Origin: Mansonella perstans
Taxonomy: Eukaryota > Nematoda > Chromadorea > Rhabditida > Onchocercidae
Direction: 5' to 3'
Assembly (NCBI GenBank): GCA_037074765.1
Contig: JBAMDO010000342.1
Location: 1-35,436 of the forward strand
Length of the DNA stretch: 35,436 nt
Shown here: positions 1-11,000 of the stretch, one piece after another
Layout of the letters: the number at the start of each line of letters is the position of its first letter
Numbering within the stretch: position 1 is the stretch's first letter
The notes under the pieces: model-generated
Database searches by the model: none
What the model saw: the letters and a program-made list of their open reading frames with translations, nothing else
Told to the model about the DNA's origin: nothing
Translations under genes and position numbers: made by a program

Positions 1-340
1 ACATACACACACACACATACACAAATATACACACATACATACATATACACATACATACACACACACACATACACAAATATACACACATACATACATATAC
101 ACATACATACACACACACATACATACACAAATGTACACACATACATACATATACACATACATACACACACACATACATACACAAATGTACACACATACAT
201 ACATATACACATACATATACACACACATACATACACAAATGTACACACATACATACACACAACACACATACACAAATGTACACACATACATACACACAAC
301 ACACATACACAAACGTACACACATACATACATACACACAT
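1..340. repeat. CA/TA-rich minisatellite array
   Basis: Imperfect tandem array of acacatac/acatacat motifs with a higher-order unit of about 60 bases containing 'cacaaatgtacacaca' or 'cacaaatatacacaca'. Later units have lost some CA repeats. It runs off the left window edge. The open frame of alternating Tyr/Thr/His/Ile here is a repeat artefact. Confidence 0.95.
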
Positions 341-1422
341 CCTGGAATTTTTCCACTTATCTGATGATCAATGTGTGAACGAGTGAGTTATTTGATTAAT
401 GGTAAACAAAATTTATGGATATAAATTGATGGTAATTAATAATCCCGTAACTATATGGTATGATTAAAGTTGAAGAACATGTGAAATGCAAGTGCAGAAG
501 ACAAATAATACGTGTGATACGTGATTCATTATGTATACAAAATTCACCAATTTTCCCAAAGTTAATTTTCATTCAAATAGCTTATTAGGAAACCTGATCA
601 GGTAACTTTCACAGAAAAGGAATAGAAAAAGTGAAGGAAATGAAGAAAGTAACAGAAGGAAGAAACAAATGAAATGGAATCTCATTCATTTATTGATTTT
701 GCTTCAATCAATCAAACAAATACTTGAATTTCATTAAGAGTTCACAGAATTTCATAAACAACAAGAAATATTCACTTCTGATATCAACGGATTTGCCCAC
801 TTTATCCATCCTTCCGTGTTCGTCAAATGAAAAGTAAAAAAAAAGAAAAGAACAAGCAATTTCAACAAACAGAATAAAATACCAACAATTATCTCTGTCA
901 ATCAGATTTATTCATAATTTGTCTCAATCAAAATACACTTATCGAAGATCGATCAAAGCAAAAATTAATTAATTGCCTGATAATTAAAATTTGTTGAAAA
1001 ATGCAGAAGAAATAGAATAGAGCAACTTGCAGAAATTGTATATATAAATATCTGAATGATCCCAGTTTTATACATAACAATAAGTACAGCATATCAATCA
1101 TTTCTTCACCTCATAAAACAGAATCAAATATTAATTTTCAAAAATCCTACAATATCTACATGATCTGTACAATCTGTCCAATTCATTATTAAATTCATTA
1201 AATTTCATTAAATCACAAATTCATTAAATTTCCTACTACTACCTGTTTGTTAAGAAATGGCAAAAGAAATTACCATATCAGAAATTATATTTCAAAAAAA
1301 AAGAAAACAATAAACAAATGAACATTTTACCCAATAAACAATGGCTTACATATATATATATATATATGCGGCTAGATATAGATAAAAATATAGATATATA
1401 TAATCCAATACCATATATATAT

Positions 1423-1459
<37 letters not shown>

Positions 1460-2066
1460 GTTACAAGTATATATATGTATAATACAAATACCTGAATTAA
1501 ATTAAATATTATTTTTCACAACAAAAGAAAAACAACAAAAAGTGAATAAAATGAAAAGTTATACAGTTAAAGAATTAAAAAAAAAGGACAATAAATCGAG
1601 AACCCGGTTAAAGATAATGTAATAATCATAATAAACATAATCATGATCAAAATAATAATAATAACAACGCTAATAACATGACAATGATGATAATGATGAC
1701 TATGATGATGTTGTTGATGCATGAAATGAAAATTTGAAATGAACAAGTGTGAAGAATGGAAAATATCTGAACAATTAATGATTGGATAAAATTCCAGTAA
1801 TTGTTTCGTGCAAATAAAAAAACAGAAAATTAAAATTTTAAAGTTAAAATTTTAACACTAATTTATGCAACTATCCACCACAGAATAGCATAAATTTAAA
1901 TATCGTCTCAAAATCACAGAATTTAATAAAGTCGAAAAATGTATTAATTAAATTAAATATTATTTTTGTGCTATTCTGAAAAATAAAATATGAAAAATAC
2001 GAGAACAGCATTATATAAGTAAATCAGGACAATGTTTTGTTTCCTTTCCAGAAATTTTTGCCAATT
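341..2066. other. AT-rich 3' flank, no gene seen
   Basis: No splice-bounded frame or RNA gene recognised. Holds (TA)n tracts at about 1350-1366 and 1411-1459, many AATAAA/ATTAAT words, and short ATG/GAT-rich runs near 1670-1720. Confidence 0.7.
1349..1460. repeat. Compound (TA)n microsatellite
   Basis: Several (AT)8 or longer runs separated by short spacers; self-complementary and likely to form cruciform or slipped structures. Confidence 0.9.
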
Positions 2067-2105
2067 TTTATTCATCGCCTTTTTTTGATTTTATATTTGT
2101 TTATT
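2067..2105 (-). terminator. Candidate poly(A) signals downstream of the BAHD1-like stop
   Basis: Two AATAAA hexamers on the minus strand (plus-strand tttatt at 2100-2105 and 2067-2072) lie about 490-520 bases past the stop codon. A (GA/CT)n tract at 2335-2420 would then sit in the 3' UTR. AATAAA is frequent by chance in this AT-rich sequence, so placement is tentative. Confidence 0.3.
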
Positions 2106-2334
2106 AAAAAATAATTTATAACAACTGCTTCAGATATCTACATAACTGGGGAAAAAATCCGAGATATATTATATATATTACAATCGGATAAAATTTTGGA
2201 ATAATATATCCGATCCGATTGAAATTCCTGGAATATCTTAAAATTATATGTTGCTCGTTCTTCTCCAGAAAACAAATTTGATAAAATAAACGAAAAAAAG
2301 AAAAACAGGAAAAGTTTCGAAAATGATGTATTTA

Positions 2335-2345
2335 CAGAGAGAGAG

Positions 2346-2376
<31 letters not shown>

Positions 2377-2420
2377 AAGAGAGAGAAAGGGAGAAAAAAA
2401 GGAAGAGAAAGAGAGGGAAT
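2335..2420. repeat. (GA)n/(CT)n microsatellite
   Basis: Interrupted gagaga/aaagaga tract. On the minus strand it reads as Leu/Ser/Phe low complexity, which explains the two overlapping spurious frames there. Confidence 0.9.
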
Positions 2421-2588
2421 AAAATATGGAACAAACAGGATTAAATGAACAGGAGAAAATTGATCAGAAAAAGAATAATAAATCAACGACAATCAATCAA
2501 TCAATATTCATCATCTTATAATCACTGGAACGATGGAAGATTAGTTCAGCGATGATAACGACGACGACGACGATGAAATTTCATTTGA

Positions 2589-2660
2589 TTATTTTTTCCG
2601 CCAATTTTTTGTTTCAACTTTTTGCTGCTTACAATCATAGATACGGCGGCAAAAATATAC
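2589..2660 (-). CDS. Terminal coding exon of the BAHD1-like gene (end of BAH domain)
   Basis: Acceptor ttcgctcag at 2661-2669, then a frame reading VYFCRRIYDCKQQKV and ending WRKK before a TAA at 2589-2591. Joined in phase 0 to the preceding exon it makes ELVYFCRRIYD. This lines up with the ELVF-CRHVYDFR stretch that closes the BAH domain in vertebrate BAHD1 (recalled). The exon is only 23 codons plus stop, too short for ordinary ORF lists. The tail after the BAH domain (QQKVETKNWRKK) is short and basic and does not resemble the vertebrate tail. Confidence 0.8.
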   Translation of the reverse strand, partial: VYFCRRIYDCKQQKVETKNWRKK

Positions 2661-3488
2661 CTGAGCGAATGAAAGAACATGAAAATTTCTTAATAATAAC
2701 TTTGTAAAGTCCAAAAATGAAAATACGAAAAGAAATTAAATTTAAATTTCACACTTCCAGAGTTTTAAATAATTGATAAATTTGAACAAAATCCATTTTG
2801 ATTTATCTTAACAAATGCACTTTGTTCGTGGTTAAAAAGTAAAATTAAATCAAAATTGAAATCAATTAGTTCGTTGTAAGATTAACACTTACCAATTCAA
2901 GTGGTGTATCATCACGTGGAAGATACGTCCGTCGCGGATAATTATCTTCACCTTTCTTCCACAGTAAATCTTCCTCACTTACACGTTGCGCAGGTGGATA
3001 CGAGTCATTTCTTGTTTCCGCCATAAACCTAAATTTAATAATTAAACTGAAAAGAAAAACAATAATACGGAAAACATCTGAATTAGGTAACAATAAAAAT
3101 CAGTAATGGAATCATTGTGGGATATTTTTAAAATGAAGAGATATTTGATTGGAATTTTTGCAACAAAAAAATATACATACATTACTATTTTAGTCAACAA
3201 AACAGATAGAAAAAATATGCGTGCTTAGCAGAAATAATGAATTTCCACGTGACGTGTTACACCTGTTAGACGTGTAAAACTTACCGGCCATATTCATTAT
3301 ATGTTAATACCCAAACGATTTCATCAACGGTATCAAGCGGTATAATATCCATATGTTTTGAAGCAAGCAATTCACGCTCAAATACCGGTGGTATTAATGA
3401 ATTGTCAGTTTTAACTTGCATCGGTGTATAGTACCACAATACTGATGCCAAAGGTGTTCCTAAGAAACTCATTTTTTTTCAACTTTTC

Positions 3489-3523
<35 letters not shown>

Positions 3524-6500
3524 AATAAATTTTTTATGATAGAATTACATTCAATGAATTTTTTAAATTTGAGATTTAAATGTTTTCAATTTAATTTGTG
3601 CTTTTAAAAATTTTATCTCTAGAAATTCAAAACAAGAAACTTTTTTACCCGCTTTTGAATCACTGAATAAGCGACAAATATATGCAAAATTTGGTTCACC
3701 ATCAATGGAATTTACTCGTACGGAGTCACGAAGTCTCAGGAGATCACCGGTTTTGGAATGTAAAGCTTGCGGATAACATATCTGCTTGGTTGACTGCTTT
3801 TCATGAAAAAAATACTGAAAAAAAGAAGCAGCCTAATCGACATTTGAAATTTTGACAAGTTAAAATGATAAATTCGAAATGATAATGAAGAAAAGAAATC
3901 ACTTGAAGTTTTAATTTGGAATTAAAAATTGAAGATTTTATACAAAATTTTTTGCTTACATCAATATAAACGGAATTTTCATACGGAGATCCAATTAATT
4001 TCCAATTTGAATTGAAATTATTCCTTGGAGTTTGTGATATTCCACGTCGTTTCCCCATCTGTGTTACAATTGTTGTAAATCCATTCGACCCGGTGGATGT
4101 ACTAGCACGGCTACTACCTAACCACCGACGTGGTCGTAATGAGGCATTTCTCAATTCATCTATTGTCATCATCAAATCATTATCCAGTAATTCATCTATT
4201 TCAACCTGGAATAAAAGCAATCTGAATCTGAAATCTGAAATATCAAAATCATTAACCAACTTTTATCATTTTTCAACTTTTTTTTCTTTTTCCCGCTACT
4301 CCTCATTTTACCAAATTGATTCCTTTAATCTTTTATGAGTAAAATTCCTCTAAACAATATTTCTTCCTAAAATCTTTCTAATACAGGAAATTTTTGTTAA
4401 TACTTCAAATATGATGATAAAAAATCTTTTACATGTGACTTCAAGCAGAGAAAATATGAACATGCGTCAATAAAAATTAACATTCATACACGTACGTATG
4501 ACCGAAAACAAACCTTTAAACGTTTGCCATGTAATGTTAATTCTTTGCTAACATTCTTCGTTTGTGATCGTTTCCGCTTCATTTTATCATTTAGCTGTGT
4601 GGAATAGAAAACATTTTGAACCGGAAATGTATTATCAGCTGTAAAATTATTGGTCGAAAGTTTCTCTGACTTTTTCCGCATTGTATCTTTGTGAATTGAT
4701 TTCCTGTTGGCTGATTTTTTGGCAGCCATTTTCATGTTAAAGCTAGGACTGATAATTTTGCTGCAATTATCATTGATATTATTGATATTGTTAATAGCTG
4801 ATATGCTTGCTGCAACGGTAGACGAACGTAACACACGTCTTGGACGATCTTCTTCTTCAAATTGTCTCAACAATTTCGGATCAAGCGATGGCGTAAGTGG
4901 TCGTTCAAATGATGGACTTAATGAGGGTTCACGAGTCTGCTTTTCCTTAATTTTTCGTTTTTTCTCTTCGCCAAATCGATTTAAACATTTTGTTGATTTC
5001 TTACCACGTACGGTGGTGGTGGTGGTACCACTCAATGGATATACATTTTTCTATAAGATGATAGAATATCGATTATCATCATCTTTAATGGTTATTTGTA
5101 AACTAAATTCTCTTACATTATCCGAAATCAATCAATAATGATCTGGATAGTTAGTTAGTTAATTAACATTAACCAATTTAACTATCATTTATTAATATTT
5201 AACCAATTTAACTATCATTTGTTAATAACTATATTACTAACTATGTACAACAATAGAAAAAATATGCGAAGATTGATAAATTGTTAAGATGATAATTAAA
5301 CTAATCAATTAGTATATAAAGTGAATCCCCTGCTATAACAAAATACGTAGAATTTAGAAAAAGTCGGAAATTTCGTGAGCATAAAAAAATGCTACAAATT
5401 AATTACTTTCAAAAGTTGCACAAATTTTTTTTTTAAATTTGAACGAAGAAAAAGAGGAAGACAAAGAGAAATTCGTCAACAAACGAATTCAAGAAAATGC
5501 AAAATAAAAATGAATACATTTCGATGTTGTAAATCGTCTCTGTTGTTCTTACTGTTGTTGTTATTGCTGTTGCTGTTATTGTTGCTATTATTGTTGTTGT
5601 TGCTACTGTTACTGCTCTCGTTGCTATTATCTTCGTTGCTATTCGCTTCACTTACAACAATACTTCCAAATACCAAATCTTTGATTTTCAAACTTTTCAA
5701 TATATTAACCTGAATTTACACAAATTGAATATATATGCGAGAATTTATTTGAAAAATTTGGAAAAAATTAAAACTTAATTTGTCGAATGAGTAATTACGA
5801 AAATAAGCTTAAAAAATAAGCAAATTTTTAACAATTAAAATTTGACAGGGCCGCATAAAAGAATTGGTCAATTATAATTGATGGGAAAAGGAAGTTAACG
5901 ATTAACGAAATTAACAAAGTTAAGGAAAAGGAAGAGCCAAAAAGTATTTAATGCTTGTCACAGTAATAAAAAAGGAGCAATTGTCGTTTAAAATCTCAAA
6001 AAAAAAAGAATAATTAATCAATTACACACAACATTTCATTGAAATCGTAAAAGAAAATTGTAAATAATTTACTTTTTTTTAAACGTTCATTTTCTCTTGG
6101 CTAATAATTTACACGTAATTGACGTTAAAATATTTTGCAATGTAATGTACATCCTCAAGCAAATTATTCTCATTATTGGTAATTAACTCTCATTAATGAT
6201 GAAAAAAAAATTGTCCAATAAAACTGATTAAACAATAACTGTAAAGTATAGAAGTAAGCATTTGGGGCAAATGAATAATTTTTTTAATGAAATTTTAGTT
6301 GGAATTGAAAATGAGAAAATGCATGGCTTGGAGAGATGGGAAGAAAGAAATGATGATGAGAGTTAATGTGTTTATATGAGAGGATGCAATTTGATTTTTT
6401 GATTACAAATTTTCATAAAAATAGATTTTAAAATTTTTGAAGGAAAAAACTCACTCACTAGAACATTCAAAAAAAGCATTCAAATATAGATTCATGACAC

Positions 6501-8011
6501 AAATGTCAATTTAATCAGAAATTAATTAGCAAGATTTAAAATTAAATTTGAACACAAACAATGAATGCAACTGACATTAAAAAAAAGATTGTTTTTTTAG
6601 AAAGAAATGTTTAGAAATACGCTCAAAGATATAAATGTAAGGAAGAGAGCAAAAAAAAAGAAAAAGATAGGAATGAAAATAAGTTGGAGCGATCAAAATT
6701 GATTGCGTAGCTGGACTGGTAATTCCACTAGGCTAATACATACCATTGGCTAAATTGTTATTGCTGTCCTCATTTAATTTTGTTTGACAAAATAGCGAAA
6801 TATCAGGCTTCCGCCTTTTTGGTGCACCCAAATAAACAAGCAATACTTCTATTGATAGCAAAAATGTGGTATTAAAAATGAGAAATTATCATAAATGAGC
6901 CAATAGTCAAGAAAAAATTACTGTTAATACTGCTTTTTATTAATATTCATGGATGACGATGATTGATAATGATGATGATGACGGTGATAATGACAATGAT
7001 AATGATGATAATAATTAGGAGCAAAAAAAAGATAATGTATTGATGATAACAAAATAATTAGGCACAGATTAAACATAATGTGTCAAGATTAGAAAAAGAT
7101 GTAACGATAACGTAATTATAATCAGAAACAAATAAAATGATGATATATTACGATAAGAATATATGATGATTAGAAGGACACATGAAATGGATGATAATTT
7201 ACTGATAAAAAGAAATAAAAAAAGATTTAAAGATTGAAAAAAAAAAAGCAGTAGCAATGTCAATTAAAATAAATAAAGTCCATCCAGATGAATCAATTTT
7301 ACAAATAATAAAAGAAAACGAGAGAGAGAGAGAGAGAGAGTGAAAGTGAAAAAAGCGATAAAAGACTTTAATTTTCCAAAAACGATATGCCTATGCATTA
7401 ACAATGCATTGAAGTAATTCAAAACTTAAACTGAAAACTTGGAGAAGAAAAAAATGTAAAGATATTTTATTTGACAGAAAAATTTTGAAAAATCGAACAA
7501 ACAAAAATTCCAATGCAATTCATCAAGTTCCGTTCCTTTATGAGAGACATAGTGGATGTCAGTAAAATGGAGCTTCTAGAAAAAAATCATTTTTCATTTG
7601 TGATTAATTTTTGATGACATAAAGAATAGGGTACGATGAACTTTTTTTTCCTTTTCTCTCACTTCTATTATCAGAATTTTTAATGTCACAAAAAAAAATT
7701 CACATTTTAAATTTAAGCTAGTCAAAGAAGCAAAAAAAAATTTATGGTTGAATTTTTAAATTATGTTTTTCTAAAGATTTTCGAAATTTTCATTTGATAA
7801 TTTAGAGAAAAAAAAAGGAAAAAAAAAGAAAATCATTGTGAATATAATGATAATTTCTCTCCTCCTCCCTCTCTCTCTCTCACTTACTTTCGAATTGAAA
7901 AAGCTAAAGGATAAAAAAATTTGAAAAAAGGAAAGATAATATAAGAATGCAATGTACAATTTTACAAATCCTAAAAAAATATAAGAAATGATTTCTTTAT
8001 TCTCTCTCTCC

Positions 8012-8052
<41 letters not shown>

Positions 8053-11000
8053 TTGTGATTGTAAAAGAAAAAGTTGAAATAAAACAGAAGATAATATTAG
8101 AATGAAAAATGTTTATTTTTGAAAATTAATGAAATTTTTTTCGGCATTTTTTGATGCATATGTAGGCGATTGATTAAATCAGACAGAATGAAACAAAACT
8201 GTAAACAAACTAACTCTTACCGCGGTGCTTTCAAATAAACGTAAACAACTAACTCTTACCGCGGTGTTTTCAAATAAATATTGATCAAAGATTATACCCG
8301 TGTTTTTGGCCTATCTAACTATCAACAATCTAACCTTAATGGATCACAATCATCATCATCAGCATCAGCATGTCATCTTTATGTCACCATCGCTTACTAT
8401 ACATCTCACTTCATAACTTATGTTATCTAATTGACCCTCCTCCATTATATCTCGCAAGCTTTTCTCTTCTATCGCATCCATATACTTTATAATTAATTAA
8501 TAACATTTTTTTCTACTTTTCAACTTTATTTTTCCAAAAAAAAAAGCATAAACTTCGATTAAAAAAGATTTTATGTGAAATTAGTCAAAATTTTCCAATT
8601 TTTTAATCAAATGATTTCTTTTTATTAAAAAATAAATTCAAAACGTTGTTAATTAATTACAAAATAGTCAAATTAATTTAATTTTTAACTACTACGATTG
8701 AAATAAATTAGAATTGAATAAATTTCGTATTATTATTTTTATATTATTCCCATTCATACAACTCCCCCTCCCATCCATCCTGACCTTTTTTTCACTTCTA
8801 TCATAATGGTAAAAATTAAATTTAACTACAAAGTTTATAAAGCTTTAAGCTAAATTGCAGCACTTTCATTCACCTTGAAATTTTAAAATATTTTCGCCTC
8901 AAATTTTCCATAATTTACCTCAAATGGATGGAAACAAATATTTTCTAGTAATTAGCTTACAAGAAGTATGCGACATTTATCAAAGAAATTAATTTCCAAC
9001 AAAAATGACAAATGATTTCTTTTTATTAAAAAATAAAATGATAATGACAGAAAAATTAAAGCAAAATTTTTGTGAAATTTTTGTGAATCATGATATCAAC
9101 CAGCAAAATATTCATCTGATCATCCCGATATCAACCAGTAAGATCATCTGAATATCCCGATATCAACCAGTAAGACAACATTCATCTGAACCCGATATCA
9201 ACCAGTAAAAGTTTTCCATTTACAAGAAATTAACAAGAATTTGAGATCGGGCATTTCCATGTTAAAAAGTACTTTCCATTGTATGGGACAAAAAAAAAGC
9301 CAAGGAAGTGCAGATGTTAGTCAGTAAAGTTATTTTTTCTTATAATTAATTAATAATATATATTTCACTTTCGTTTTTGGGAAAAAACATACAATTTGGA
9401 TTTATAAGCTCAATTATAAAATTTTTCAAAATGATAAATTAGAATTGAATAATTTTCGTTTTCTTATTTTCACATTATTCTCACTCATACATACATTCGC
9501 ACTTCCATCATTTGAAATTTAACTAATTTCATGCAGTAACAGAAATGAGCCAACATTCCTGATTTGAACCGTAAATTATTTTCCTGCTAGCCGATTAACA
9601 CTAATAATCATTTCTTTGTTTCTTTTCTAACGCTTACCCGAAAAAAAGATTAGCAAATCAAGAATGCATAAGCAGCACTCTCAACGGAAAATCACTGATA
9701 AACATTGATAACCACTGATAAGCACTGATATTAAATCTTTGCTCGAACTAATTTCATCTTCTTAATTTTCCATAACAATATTATTTTACAAGAAAAAAAA
9801 GAAAGGAAAAAAATTTGAGAAAAATTAAAAAACTTAACGAAGGAGCAAAAAGTTTTGCTGAAATAGTTTAAATTAATTTAATAATAATTAATTTAAATTA
9901 ATTCAACAACAATTTAATAATCAATTTAATATATTTTGCTGAAACAGTTGGAAATAATTTAATAAATTTAAATTAAAAAAATTTAATTTAAATTTAATGA
10001 AAGCTAATTAATTATATGTTTCCTCAAATTTTCCCAATAAGTTGTGTGTGTGTGTGTGTGTGTGTGTGTGTCGAAAAGGACAATTGTAGGAATAATTAAT
10101 TAGTTCTAATTAGTTCAAATTTAAACATTTCAATGTATTATTATGCTAATAATTTGTTTTTGTCAAATTTAGATGAAAGGAAATTTTTATTACAACAATG
10201 AAATTGTTTGAACGATTTAAATCTTATTGAATTGGTATAAAATTCTAATTAAATTAAAAAATTTTTTTCAAAAATAAAGAACAATCAACCTCTTTTCCAG
10301 ATACTTGAACTTTTTCTTCCTCTCTCCTGTCATCTCCTACATCATTCACTTCCTCGGATTCAGGTTTACTGATACTGGAAGTTGCTGCCGAGTTCGCAAA
10401 TAGCGTCTCAATTTTTGTAAAATCAAACACTGGTGCTTCCGATGATGATGTTGTTGTTACTTTTACAGATTTTTTCAAATTTTCATCATCCGGCTTGTTA
10501 TACCTGGAAAGAAATGTGAGAGAGTTAATTTGTTTCAAATCCAATAACTCTCAAATCATTAGAAAATATAAAAAGGAAAAAAGGCAACCGTTCTGGATGA
10601 AATATCAAAAATGGCCAAATAAAATAAAGAAATATAAGAAATTTTAATAAGAAAAAAAACTGTAATATTTTATCATAAATTTCTAAGTGTAAATGCTCCA
10701 TTTTACTAAAATGATTATTATTTTAGGAATAGAATGAATTAAGTCTGACTCGAACTAAAAAAAAAAACCTGAACTACAGTATGACTCGTTCGCTCGAAAT
10801 AAATTTTGACCATAATTTAGAAACTATATTTTAAAATTAATAAAAGAAAATATAAATTTTGGACAGTTTTCTTCAAATTATAACGAAAAAGAAATAGAGA
10901 ACAAATATTTTAAAATTAATAAAAATAAAAATTTTGAACAGTTTTCTTCAAATTATAATTTATTTATCATTTAGATAATTAATGATTGATACTAAATGAA

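Noticed and set aside
1..340. Telomeric repeat
   Set aside because: The motif is CA/TA minisatellite and does not match TTAGGC or TTAGGG.
131..364. 77-residue Tyr/Thr/His-rich frame
   Set aside because: Direct translation of the CA/TA minisatellite; periodic and without splice or coding features.
4012..4338. Plus-strand 108-residue frame
   Set aside because: Antisense shadow of the BAHD1-like exon at 3960-4205, which has matching splice phases.
4707..5138. Plus-strand 143-residue frame
   Set aside because: Antisense shadow of exon 4514-5050; its hydrophobic runs mirror Asn/Ile codons on the minus strand.
5375..5713. Plus-strand frame with poly-Leu membrane-like segment
   Set aside because: Artefact of the AAC/AGC intronic tract read in antisense.
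8341..8420. His-rich plus-strand ORF (MDHNHHHQHQH...)
   Set aside because: Short, driven by an ATC/AGC trinucleotide run, and next to the candidate minus-strand exon.
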